Shown here one piece after another: positions 43,927 to 51,670 of a DNA stretch of 64,000 nt. The notes under the pieces were generated by a model that saw only the letters and a program-made list of their open reading frames with translations, did no database searches and was not told where the DNA came from. This DNA comes from JAMXLO01 sp963726125. Its GTDB lineage: Bacteria; Pseudomonadota; Alphaproteobacteria; Acetobacterales; Acetobacteraceae. The translations under genes and the position numbers were made by a program. Each line of letters opens with the position of its first letter. Position 1 is the stretch's first letter. The stretch spans positions 101,718-165,717 of the forward strand of contig CAVSBG010000014.1 in assembly GCA_963726125.1 (NCBI GenBank), given 5' to 3'.

Positions 43927-45528
43927 ATGAAACGCATCGACGCAAAAACGCTGCATGCCTGGTTGCTTGACGGTCACGAACTCGCCCTGCTCGACGCGCG
44001 CGAGGAAGGCGAATTCGGCACTTCGCACCTGTTCTGGGCGGTGCCCTGTCCGCTGTCCAAGCGTGAGGTGCGCGCCCGCACGCTGCTGCCGCGTCCCGGC
44101 GTGCGCGTCTGCTGCGTCGATGATGGACGCGGCGTCGCCGAGCAACTCGCAAGCTGGCTGGAGAGTATCGGCTGCACCGATGTTGCGGTGCTGGACGGCG
44201 GCACCAAGGCATGGGCCGCCGCCGGTTACGAGCTGTTCTCCGGCATCAACGTGCCCTCCAAGGCGTTCGGCGAATGGGTCGAGCATCACTACGGCACCGA
44301 AAGCGTCGACCCGCCGGACCTGAAATCGTGGATCGACGAGGGACGCAACATCGTGGTGCTGGACAGCCGAACGCACGAGGAATTCGTGCGCATGTCGATC
44401 CCCACCGGCGTCAGCGTTCCGGGCGGCGAGCTGGTGTATCGCATCGGCGACATCGCCCCCGATCCAAAGACGTTGGTGGTGGTGAACTGTGCCGGCCGCA
44501 CACGCAGCATCATGGGCGCCGAAAGCCTGCGCCGCGCCGGCATTCCAAACAAGGTCGTGGCGCTGCGCAACGGCACGATGGGCTGGGAGCTGGCCGGCTT
44601 CCGCTGCGATCGCGGCCGCACCGATCGCTTCACGGCCGGCACCCCAAAGACCGCGGCAACCGCGTTGCAGCGCGCCCAGGCGTTTGCTGAAAACTCCGGC
44701 GTCGGGGTCATCGGCGCGATCGATCTCGCACGCTTCGAGGACGACCCCGACCGGACGCTGTACGTCCTCGATGTGCGCGATCCCGCCGAGTATCGCGCCG
44801 GCCATCGCCCCGGCAGTGTCAGCGCGCCAGGCGGTCAGCTGGTGCAGGCCACCGACCAATGGGTCGGCGTCCGCAACGCGCGCATCGTGCTGGTGGACGA
44901 CACCGGCGTCCGCGCCCGCATGGCAGGTGCCTGGCTACGCCAGTTGGGATGCCGTGACGTGTTCGTGGTGGAAGGCGGTCTGGACGCCATCCGCACCACT
45001 GGCCGCGAGCGCCTGCCGGTGCCGGAACTTGGCGCCAAGGTCGCAACGATCGACGTGACGGGGCTGGTCGCACTGCTGGACAGCGGCGAGGGCACCATGG
45101 TGATCGATCTCGCGCGCAGCATCGATTACCGCGACGGCCATATCCCCGGCGCGATCTGGGGCGTGCGCACGCGCCTCGCCGCGCTGAAGCCGCAACTGGC
45201 AGGGGCGAAGCACGTGGTTATCACCTCGCCCGACGGTTTGGCGGCGCGGCTCGCGGTGGACGAGGTGAAGGCCCTGAGCACGGCCGACGTGCGGGCGCTC
45301 GACGGCGGCACCGACGCCTGGCACGCGTTCGGCCGACCATTGGTGAAGGATCGCACCACGCCGCCGGATGAGGCGTGCATCGATTCGTATTTACGCGCGT
45401 ATGATCGCAATTCCGGTGTCGAGGATGCAATGAACGCCTACCTCACGTGGGAGATCGAGCTGGCGAACCAGATCAAGCGCGACGACACGGTAGTGTTCGG
45501 TGTTGGTGAGGCCTCTGCCACACACTGA
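43927..45528 (+). CDS. Protein with four rhodanese-like domains
   Basis: A 533-residue protein of four tandem rhodanese folds, at about 1-120, 125-230, 255-355 and 375-480. Each has the (L/V)D.R.. or equivalent, and a GG...W-like end (LDGGTKAWAAAGYE in the first). Only domain 2 has a proper catalytic loop, NCAGRTRS with Cys188. In domains 1, 3 and 4 the cysteine position is Asp or another residue (VDDGRG, VDDTGVRA, TSPDGLAA), so they look non-catalytic, although domain 1 has C62 and C63 next to the loop. It may therefore be a sulfur carrier/transfer scaffold. The 3' end overlaps comF by 29 bases. Confidence 0.88.
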   Translation: MKRIDAKTLHAWLLDGHELALLDAREEGEFGTSHLFWAVPCPLSKREVRARTLLPRPGVRVCCVDDGRGVAEQLASWLESIGCTDVAVLDGGTKAWAAAGYELFSGINVPSKAFGEWVEHHYGTESVDPPDLKSWIDEGRNIVVLDSRTHEEFVRMSIPTGVSVPGGELVYRIGDIAPDPKTLVVVNCAGRTRSIMGAESLRRAGIPNKVVALRNGTMGWELAGFRCDRGRTDRFTAGTPKTAATALQRAQAFAENSGVGVIGAIDLARFEDDPDRTLYVLDVRDPAEYRAGHRPGSVSAPGGQLVQATDQWVGVRNARIVLVDDTGVRARMAGAWLRQLGCRDVFVVEGGLDAIRTTGRERLPVPELGAKVATIDVTGLVALLDSGEGTMVIDLARSIDYRDGHIPGAIWGVRTRLAALKPQLAGAKHVVITSPDGLAARLAVDEVKALSTADVRALDGGTDAWHAFGRPLVKDRTTPPDEACIDSYLRAYDRNSGVEDAMNAYLTWEIELANQIKRDDTVVFGVGEASATH

Positions 45529-46291
45529 TCTCGCCCGGCGATCGTGGGATGTCGCACGGCGACCGTGGCGTGCGATGCTCGACGTGCTGCTGCCGCCGCA
45601 ATGCGTGACATGCGACACATTTGTCGCTGAACCGGGACTGCTGTGCGCCGAGTGCTTCCGCCAGATCGGATTCATCACCGAACCCATGTGCGCTCGGTGC
45701 GGCGTGCCGTTCGCCGCTTCGGCATGGGGCGGACCCGATCGGCTGTGTCCCAGTTGCCGCGCCGATCCACCGGTGTTCGACCGTGCGCGGGCCGCGTTGC
45801 GCTATGACGAACAAGGGCGTCGGCTGATCCTGCCGTTGAAGCACGCGGATCGCACCGAGCTTGCGATGACGATAGCGCCCCACATGGCGCGTGCCGGCGC
45901 CGAGTTGTTGCAGGAGGCGGACGTGCTGGTGCCCGTGCCGCTGCATCGCTCGCGGCTGTTCCACCGGCGATATAACCAGGCGGCCTTGCTGGCACAGGCG
46001 GTGGGCCGGATTGCCGGACGGCCGTGGCTGCTGGATGCGCTGGTCAGGCGGCGCGCCACCGCATCGCTGGGTGAGAAGTCAGCGACGGAACGCGCCGCGG
46101 AGGTGGCGGAAGCCTTCGCGGTCAAGCCATCGCGAAAGAGCCGTATCGCGGGCATGCGTGTGCTGTTGGTGGATGACGTGATGACGTCAGGCGCCACCGC
46201 GAACGCCTGCGGCAAGGCGCTGCTGGCTGGCGGCGTGCGTTCGGTGGATGTTCTGGTGGCGGCGCGTGTGCCGGATCCAAGGTTGAATTAG
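45500..46291 (+). CDS. comF: ComF-family phosphoribosyltransferase-like protein
   Basis: A 263-residue protein. It has a zinc-ribbon region with cysteine pairs (LLPPQCVTCDTF, CAECF, CARCG, CPSC; about 30-95) and a phosphoribosyltransferase core with the PRPP motif VLLVDDVMTSGAT (about 219-231). ComF proteins are tied to DNA uptake in competent bacteria; in most others the role is uncertain. The start is a GTG at 45500, overlapping the rhodanese gene by 29 bases; the ATG at 45575 (MLDVLLPPQCVTC) is possible. In related genomes comF is followed by grxC; here a dioxygenase pair intervenes. Confidence 0.9.
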   Translation: MLVRPLPHTDLARRSWDVARRPWRAMLDVLLPPQCVTCDTFVAEPGLLCAECFRQIGFITEPMCARCGVPFAASAWGGPDRLCPSCRADPPVFDRARAALRYDEQGRRLILPLKHADRTELAMTIAPHMARAGAELLQEADVLVPVPLHRSRLFHRRYNQAALLAQAVGRIAGRPWLLDALVRRRATASLGEKSATERAAEVAEAFAVKPSRKSRIAGMRVLLVDDVMTSGATANACGKALLAGGVRSVDVLVAARVPDPRLN

Positions 46292-46300
46292 AGTCGCGGC

Positions 46301-46397
46301 ACCCCCACCCCAACCCTCCCCCGCTTCGCGGAAGAGGGAGTGCTGGTACTGGTGAACCCCCCTCTCCCGCGAAGCGGGGGAGGGTTGGGGTGGGGGT
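46301..46397. repeat. Double palindromic (REP-like) element between comF and the dioxygenase
   Basis: The left half is ACCCCCACCCCAACCCTCCC CCGCTTCGCGGAAG; the right half is the reverse complement, CTCCCGCGAAGCGGGGGAGG then GTTGGGGTGGGGGT. Between them lies AGGGAGTGCTGGTACTGGTG. It starts 10 bases after the comF stop and ends 22 bases before the dioxygenase ATG, leaving a normal GGAGCAGGAGG leader. It marks the left edge of the dioxygenase insertion. Confidence 0.85.
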
Positions 46398-46419
46398 ATT
46401 GGAGCAGGAGGACGCGCCG

Positions 46420-47646
46420 ATGGATGCAATCCCCGATCGGATCTGGCCGGAAGGCCTCACCCGCATCCCCTACTGGCTGTACACCGACCCCGACGTCCTG
46501 GCCCTCGAGCAGAAGCGCATCTTCGAAGGCCCAGTCTGGAACTTCCTCTGCCTGGAGACCGAACTCCCCAACATAGGCGACTACCGCACCACCTTCGTTG
46601 GCGCCATGCCCGTGGTGGTCGCGCGCGCCGAGGACGGTGACGTCTCCGCATTCGAGAACCGCTGCGCCCATCGTGGCGCCCTGATCTGCCTGGACGACAG
46701 CGGCAGCGGGAAGGACTTCCAGTGCGTCTACCACGCGTGGCGCTACGACCTGCGCGGCAATCTGCGCTCGATCGCATTCGCGCGCGGCGTCAACGGCCGC
46801 GGCGGCATGCCTGCCGACTTCGACATGGCGCGGCACGGCCCGCGCAAGCTGCGCGTCACCACGTTCTGCGGCATGGTGTTCGGCACTCTCTCAGCCGACG
46901 CACCCGAGTTCGAATCCTGGCTAGGCCCCGACATCGTCGCCCGTGTCCGCCGCGTGCTGGGCAACCGCCGGCTGGAAATCATCGGCCGCTTCACCCAGGC
47001 GTTGCCAAACAACTGGAAGCTCTATTTCGAGAACGTGCGCGACACCTACCACGCCAGCCTGCTGCACCTGTTCTTCGCCACGTTTCGCATCACGCGCCTC
47101 AGTTCCGGCGGTGGCGTATTGGTCAGTGAGACCGGCGAGCACCATGCATCGGCGACGCTGGCCCCACCGCGCGGCGCAGACACAACGTATGAGGGCCTGC
47201 GCTCCGACAAGGAGAGCTTCCGTCTGGCAGATCCCAGCCTGCTCGGCATGCACAACGAGTTCCACGACGACATCCAATTGCAGATCCTGTCGATCTTCCC
47301 CGGCTTCATCCTGCAACAGGTGCACAACGCACTGGCAGTGCGTCAGATCGTGCCGCGCGGCGTCGATGCGACCGACCTCAACTGGACCTATCTCGGCTTC
47401 ACCGACGATTCGCCGGAATTGCGCACCCACCGGCTGAAGCAGAACAACCTCGTAGGCCCGGCCGGCTACGTTTCGATGGAGGACGGTGCCGTCGGCGGCT
47501 TCGTGCAACGCGGCATCGCCGCCGCGGCTGACGAACTGTCGGTGGTCGAAATGGGCGGCTCCGGCGCCGAGACACAGGAGACCCGCGCCACCGAAGCCTC
47601 GGTACGCGGCTTCTGGAAGGCGTACCGCATGCACATGGCGCTTTGA
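46420..47646 (+). CDS. Rieske non-heme iron aromatic ring-hydroxylating dioxygenase, large subunit
   Basis: The catalytic alpha subunit of a ring-hydroxylating oxygenase, 408 residues. The Rieske cluster is bound by CAH (about 87-89) and CVYHAW (about 106-111). The mononuclear iron site is NNWKLYFENVRDTYHASLLH (about 202-221), with the bridging Asp and His-x4-His. It resembles anthranilate- or salicylate-type enzymes (terminal PQV-like loop LQQVHNALAVRQIVP). The small subunit follows after 1 base, but no ferredoxin or reductase gene is adjacent, so electrons must come from elsewhere. CAGGAGGAC upstream supports the ATG at 46420. Confidence 0.9.
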   Translation: MDAIPDRIWPEGLTRIPYWLYTDPDVLALEQKRIFEGPVWNFLCLETELPNIGDYRTTFVGAMPVVVARAEDGDVSAFENRCAHRGALICLDDSGSGKDFQCVYHAWRYDLRGNLRSIAFARGVNGRGGMPADFDMARHGPRKLRVTTFCGMVFGTLSADAPEFESWLGPDIVARVRRVLGNRRLEIIGRFTQALPNNWKLYFENVRDTYHASLLHLFFATFRITRLSSGGGVLVSETGEHHASATLAPPRGADTTYEGLRSDKESFRLADPSLLGMHNEFHDDIQLQILSIFPGFILQQVHNALAVRQIVPRGVDATDLNWTYLGFTDDSPELRTHRLKQNNLVGPAGYVSMEDGAVGGFVQRGIAAAADELSVVEMGGSGAETQETRATEASVRGFWKAYRMHMAL

Positions 47647-47647
47647 C

Positions 47648-48118
47648 ATGAGCGACGCCGACACGCTGTTCCGTCTCGCAGCGCTGAACTCTGAATACGC
47701 CGCCTGCATCGACGCCGATCGGCTCGAGGACTGGCCGCAGCTGTTCGTGGAGCAGTGCACCTACAAGATCACCACCGCCGACAATCAGCGTCGCGGCTAC
47801 GCGGCGGGCATTGTCTACGCCGACTCACGCGCGATGCTCCAGGACCGGGTCGCGGCGTTGCGCGAGGCCAACATCTACGAGCGCCAGAGCTATCGCCACA
47901 TCGTCGGCATGCCGGCGCTTCGACCTGGCACTGCAATCACAGCCGAAACGCCGTTCCTGGTGGTGCGCACCATGCGCGACGGTCGCATGGACCTGTTCGC
48001 CACGGGTGTCTATCTCGATCGCGTAGAGCCAGACACGGATGGGGCATTCCGCTTCGCCGAGCGCATCGTGGTCTGCGACAGCTCGCGGTTCGACACGTTG
48101 CTCGCGATACCACTTTAG
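47648..48118 (+). CDS. Aromatic ring-hydroxylating dioxygenase, small subunit
   Basis: A 156-residue protein of the beta-subunit (SnoaL-like) fold. It has AALNSEYAACIDADRLEDWP (about 11-30), DRVAALREANIYERQSYRHI (about 65-84) and ETPFLVVRTMRDGRMDLFAT (about 102-121). It supports the trimeric structure rather than catalysis. Its ATG at 47648 lies one base after the large-subunit stop, showing coupling. The stop at 48118 is followed by a 135-base gap to grxC. Confidence 0.88.
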   Translation: MSDADTLFRLAALNSEYAACIDADRLEDWPQLFVEQCTYKITTADNQRRGYAAGIVYADSRAMLQDRVAALREANIYERQSYRHIVGMPALRPGTAITAETPFLVVRTMRDGRMDLFATGVYLDRVEPDTDGAFRFAERIVVCDSSRFDTLLAIPL

Positions 48119-48253
48119 GCGACTTCGCAAGACCTGCTGCTGGCTGGTCAGGATCAACCGTTCAGACGTTCAGAGCTGGTCAGCGCTTTGGCGGAACGGA
48201 AGGCCTTGCGCGCCGCGCCATGAGGCCCGAGATTTTCCGGTAAGGAGTCCGTC

Positions 48254-48514
48254 ATGTCCGTAATCGATATCTACACCCAACCCTGGTGCCCCTATTGTTC
48301 GCGCGCGGTCCATCTGCTGAGCGGCAAGGGCGTAGCCTTCCATGAGATCAACGCGCCACACGGTTCGGCCGAGCGCCAGGAATCGATCCGCCGCTCCGGC
48401 GGACGCACCACCGTGCCGCAGATTTTCATTGGTGACCGGCACATCGGCGGCTGCGATGACCTGGTGGCACTGGACGGGGCCGGGAAGCTGGACCCGCTGC
48501 TACACGCAGAATAG
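48254..48514 (+). CDS. grxC: Glutaredoxin 3
   Basis: An 86-residue thiol-disulfide oxidoreductase using glutathione. The active site WCPYCSRAVHLL (CPYC, about residues 11-18) is dithiol, as in glutaredoxin 3, followed by TVPQIFIGDRHIGGCDDL (cis-proline and GG-x-D/GSH-binding, about 53-70). GGTAAGGAGTCCGTC precedes the ATG at 48254. It belongs to the conserved comF-grxC-DUF1178 neighbourhood, here parted from comF by two dioxygenase genes. Confidence 0.95.
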   Translation: MSVIDIYTQPWCPYCSRAVHLLSGKGVAFHEINAPHGSAERQESIRRSGGRTTVPQIFIGDRHIGGCDDLVALDGAGKLDPLLHAE

Positions 48515-48535
48515 CGCATCCACTGATGCTGCCAC

Positions 48536-48574
48536 TTCCTCTCCCGCTTCGCGGGGGAGGGCAGGGAGGGGGTG
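48536..48574. repeat. Single palindromic (REP-like) unit after grxC
   Basis: TTCCTCTCCCGCTTCGCGGG then GGAGGGCAGGGAGGGGGTG is one hairpin unit of the palindromic family, followed about 50 bases later by a degenerate partner (CTTCCCCGGTTTCGCGATAG). It lies in the 207-base gap between grxC and the DUF1178 gene, the right flank of the conserved neighbourhood. Confidence 0.65.
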
Positions 48575-48721
48575 TTGCCCGCACCGCGGCTTCCCCTCTG
48601 TCCTTCCCCGGTTTCGCGATAGAGGAGATTTTGGCGGGCCACAAACCTCTTGGCACTCCCTTGCCGGGACTGCCAGTATCCGCCATCTGTAAGTGACGAA
48701 TCTGAGCGCAGGCAAGGGAGC

Positions 48722-49192
48722 ATGATTCACTACGATCTACGTTGCAGCGAGGGTCACGACTTCGACGGCTGGTACAAAGACAGCGCCGCCTTCGATCGTC
48801 TGGCGAAACGCCATATGCTGGAATGCCCACACTGCGGTGACACCAAGGTGCAGCGCGCGCTGATGCGTCCCGCCGTCGCCAAGGGTCAGTCGCTGCCCGC
48901 GCCGATTCCGCAGTCCGCTCCGCCGCCTGAGCAGTCCGCCGCCCAGGAAGCCGTCGCCGCCGGACCGATGCCGGCCCAGATGCGCGCCATGCTCCAGAAG
49001 ATGCGCGCCGAGGTGGAGAAGAACTGCGATTACGTCGGACCGCAATTCGCCGAGGAAGCCCGCAAGATGCACCGCGGCGAAAGCGACAAACGCGGCATTT
49101 ACGGCGAGACCAGCCCCGAGCAGGCAGAATCCCTCGCCGAGGAGGGTATCGAATTCAACCGCATTCCCTGGGTGCCTCGCGCCGACGGGTAG
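48722..49192 (+). CDS. DUF1178 family protein
   Basis: A 156-residue protein with MIHYDLRCSEGHDFDGWYKD (residues 1-20), then CPHCG (about 38-42), giving two CxxC-like cysteine sets of a small zinc ribbon. The later part has PAQMRAMLQKMRAEVEKNCD and a predicted helix ending GESDKRGIYGETSPEQAESL. DUF1178 has no proven function but is a steady neighbour of grxC and comF in alphaproteobacteria. The ATG at 48722 fits the family start. Confidence 0.88.
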   Translation: MIHYDLRCSEGHDFDGWYKDSAAFDRLAKRHMLECPHCGDTKVQRALMRPAVAKGQSLPAPIPQSAPPPEQSAAQEAVAAGPMPAQMRAMLQKMRAEVEKNCDYVGPQFAEEARKMHRGESDKRGIYGETSPEQAESLAEEGIEFNRIPWVPRADG

Positions 49193-49245
49193 TGCATGCG
49201 CCGCTCGCGTGACATAGTGGGCCGGTCCGCAGCGGGAGGAACGCA

Positions 49246-50139
49246 ATGCTGACCAAGGCCCAGTTGGGAGAATACCACGACGTCGGCGCCATCGTCGTCA
49301 CGGATGTCCTCTCCATGGACGAGATCCAGCGCCTTCGGCGGGTAACCGATGAGTTCGTCGAGCGTGCCCGCAACATCACCGCGCACAACGACATCTACGA
49401 CCTGGAAGATAGCCACACGCCCGACAACCCGCGGGTGCGTCGCATCAAGCTGACGCATAAGCAGCATCCGGAATACGGCAACTTGGTGCGGCATCCCAAG
49501 ATTCTCGCCGTACTGCGCGACCTCTGGGGCCCAGACATTCGCTTCGACACGGCCAAGCTGAACATGAAGTCAGCCGGCTTCGGCGCCCCAGTCGAGTGGC
49601 ACCAGGACTGGGCCTTCTACCCACACACCAACGACAATCTCGCCGCCGTCGGGGTCATGTTCGACGACATGGAGCTGGCGAACGGCCCGTTGATGATTGT
49701 ACCCGGCAGCCATCGCGGCCCGATCTTCGACCACCACGCGGATGGCATCTTCTGCGGCGCCATGGACCCCGCGAACCACGACTGCGACTACACCAGTGCC
49801 ATCCCGCTCACCGGCAAGGCTGGTTCCATCACGGTGCACCACGTGCGCGCCGTCCATGGCTCCGCGCCCAACGTCTCGGACATGGATCGCCGACTGCTGC
49901 TGTTTCAGTTCCGCGCCGCGGATGCCTGGCCCCTGCTCGGCTTTCCCCCGGGCATCGAGGCATTCAAGGAACTGATGGTCTGCGGCGAGCACCGCGAACC
50001 GCGGCTGGAAAACGCGCCGGTCCGGTTGCCGCTGCCGCCCGCGAAGCTGCAAGGCTCGCTCTACGAGAACCAGAAGGGCATGAAGAGCCGCTACTTCGCG
50101 CAGCCGCTCCCCACTCGCCAGCCTGAACCCGTCAAATAG
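49246..50139 (+). CDS. Phytanoyl-CoA dioxygenase (PhyH) family oxygenase
   Basis: A 297-residue Fe(II)/2-oxoglutarate-dependent oxygenase. The iron site is VEWHQDWAFYPHTND (His and Asp, about 115-129) and the distal His in VRAVHGSAPNVSDMDR (about 203-218), followed by an Arg that binds 2-oxoglutarate. NPRVRRIKLTHKQHPEY and PLMIVPGSHRGPIFDHH fit PhyH proteins. The hydroxylated substrate is unknown. It is near a Rieske dioxygenase but not in an obvious shared operon. The ATG at 49246 lies 5 bases after GGAGGAAC. Confidence 0.87.
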   Translation: MLTKAQLGEYHDVGAIVVTDVLSMDEIQRLRRVTDEFVERARNITAHNDIYDLEDSHTPDNPRVRRIKLTHKQHPEYGNLVRHPKILAVLRDLWGPDIRFDTAKLNMKSAGFGAPVEWHQDWAFYPHTNDNLAAVGVMFDDMELANGPLMIVPGSHRGPIFDHHADGIFCGAMDPANHDCDYTSAIPLTGKAGSITVHHVRAVHGSAPNVSDMDRRLLLFQFRAADAWPLLGFPPGIEAFKELMVCGEHREPRLENAPVRLPLPPAKLQGSLYENQKGMKSRYFAQPLPTRQPEPVK

Positions 50140-50140
50140 C

Positions 50141-50359
50141 TCAGGACGCCGTCGCGGTCTGCCGCAATTCGCAGATCGCGACATGCACCTGCTGCCACCG
50201 GTCCAGGCCCGCTATGTCGCCCTTCTGGCGCATCTCGGCGGCGCGTTCCGACGCGATAGCCTGCGCCCTCAGCCCATGCAGCTTGATCATGGAGAGCGCT
50301 GTTGTCCGCGCGTCCTGGTGAAAATCCTGTCCGTCCATGGATCGAAACCTCCCGTCCAA
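50141..50359 (-). CDS. Small hypothetical protein
   Basis: A 72-residue helical protein (or 65 residues from the second ATG at 50338, MDGQDFHQDARTTALSM). Charged amphipathic sequence LRAQAIASERAAEMRQKGDI and GLDRWQQVHVAICELRQTA suggests two or three helices. It is convergent with the PhyH gene by one base. Coding is supported by clean codon-like composition only. Family not recognised. Confidence 0.45.
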   Translation of the reverse strand: MDGRFRSMDGQDFHQDARTTALSMIKLHGLRAQAIASERAAEMRQKGDIAGLDRWQQVHVAICELRQTATAS

Positions 50360-50431
50360 ATCCGACAGGCGATATGTGGCGCCCGCGCCGGTGACGCCAA
50401 TCTCGGCTCGGTAAGGAGTGCGTGACCCCGG

Positions 50432-51052
50432 TTAGCGACGGGCGGAATCAAACCCCAGGAAGCCGGCGTTCGGATTCGGCGCGCCGCCATCGCCACTGAA
50501 CAGCCGCGGCGTCTGCGGTGCCGCCGGTTGCGACGGGGTGGCTGCCTTGGCCACCGCCGGAGCAGCATGGCGCGTCTTCCCGGGCTTGGCCGCCTGGGGC
50601 TTCTCCGCCGCGGCCGTGGCGGAGGCGGGTTGACGGCGACCGTTATCACCACGCATCGACAGCAACAGGAACGAGATGTCGTTCCTGCCCAGATCGACCG
50701 ACAGCTCCATCGGGGTCATGCCAAGAACATTGCGCCCACGCAAATCGGCACCACGGCTGATCGCATCCCGCGCCGCCGCGATGTCACCGCGGTTTATCGC
50801 GTCGAACAGCTCGTCATTCGGTTCCATTTCGGCCGGCGTGATGGTTGCCGGCGCCACATTCGCGCTGTTCGATGCAGCACCAGGCACCGCCGGTGGCGGT
50901 ACTTCCCTTGGCGCGGCGGCCTTGGGTCCAGGGCCAATCGTGGGCATCGGCCCTGCTCCGGGCTGGCCGGGCATCATTTGAGCATGCACCGTTGGCACCG
51001 CAGCGGTAACCAACGTGATCGCGGCCGCAGCCGGTAGAAACAGCCATTTCAT
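50432..51052 (-). CDS. Secreted ankyrin-repeat protein
   Basis: A 206-residue protein with a signal peptide (FLPAAAAITLVTAAVPTVHA, residues 5-24). A Pro/Ala/Gly-rich region (about 25-75) precedes ankyrin-type repeats (NDELFDAINRGDIAAARDAI, then RGADLRGRNVLGMTPMELSV; about 79-125). The C-terminus is basic and Ala-rich. Likely periplasmic, with a scaffold role. The ATG at 51052 is 14 bases from the stop of tspO in the same direction, so the two are co-transcribed. Confidence 0.75.
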   Translation of the reverse strand: MKWLFLPAAAAITLVTAAVPTVHAQMMPGQPGAGPMPTIGPGPKAAAPREVPPPAVPGAASNSANVAPATITPAEMEPNDELFDAINRGDIAAARDAISRGADLRGRNVLGMTPMELSVDLGRNDISFLLLSMRGDNGRRQPASATAAAEKPQAAKPGKTRHAAPAVAKAATPSQPAAPQTPRLFSGDGGAPNPNAGFLGFDSARR

Positions 51053-51066
51053 AGTCGCAGCCTAGC

Positions 51067-51510
51067 TCAATTCGGGTTCAGCCACCAGAAGCCCGCGGTG
51101 AGGTAGGCGGTATACGCCGAGCAGGCCAGATAGGGTGCCATCAGCCAGGCGGCCGCTGGTAACAGCAACGCGAAGGCACGCATGGTCACCACGATCAACA
51201 CGATCAGCACCAGGCCTACCGCAAACGCCAGCGGTGGGCTGTGCAGCGCGAAGAATGCCGGCACCCAGAATGCGTTGGCGGCGAGCTGCCAACCCCACGC
51301 GCGTAACGCCCGCGTACCGATCGCTCGGCGCCACACCAGCCAGGCGGCAAGGCCCATCATGCTGTACAGGCAGGTCCAGACGGGGATGAACAACCAATTC
51401 GGCGCAGTACCCGGTGGGCGGGTCAGCGAAAGGAACCAGCCCCATGCCGTCCCCGCGATCAGCGTACCGCCAGCCGCACCTACCAGCAGACACAGTCCGA
51501 CGAAACCCAC
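51067..51510 (-). CDS. tspO: TspO/MBR-family membrane protein
   Basis: A 147-residue protein with five membrane segments. The family signature RPPGTAPNWLFIPVWTCLYS (about 31-50) with the following MGLAAWLVWRR and the later WQLAANAFWVPAFFALHSPP (about 74-93) are clear. TspO proteins bind tetrapyrroles and cholesterol-like ligands and modulate photosynthesis or stress genes in alphaproteobacteria. The ATG at 51510 is used; the frame extends slightly upstream without a better start. It is followed by the ankyrin gene. Confidence 0.9.
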   Translation of the reverse strand: MGFVGLCLLVGAAGGTLIAGTAWGWFLSLTRPPGTAPNWLFIPVWTCLYSMMGLAAWLVWRRAIGTRALRAWGWQLAANAFWVPAFFALHSPPLAFAVGLVLIVLIVVTMRAFALLLPAAAWLMAPYLACSAYTAYLTAGFWWLNPN

Positions 51511-51670
51511 CAGTGCAAGGGCTGGTGAAACCGGTGTGGAGGACCCTGGATACGATCCCCATTCGTTTGGATCAGTGTTCTGGAAGACACGACCCCTTCA
51601 AAATCGGCGCCTCTCGATGCGGACGGATTTAGGCGCAATGCAACGCGATCGAAAGGGCTTTCGCCAGCCT

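Noticed and set aside
43903..44859. Minus-strand open frame of about 320 codons opposite the rhodanese gene
   Set aside because: The plus-strand protein has four recognisable rhodanese domains; the antisense frame has none.
46910..46930. tRNA-like TTCGAATC T-loop motif
   Set aside because: It lies in the dioxygenase coding sequence and no cloverleaf surrounds it.
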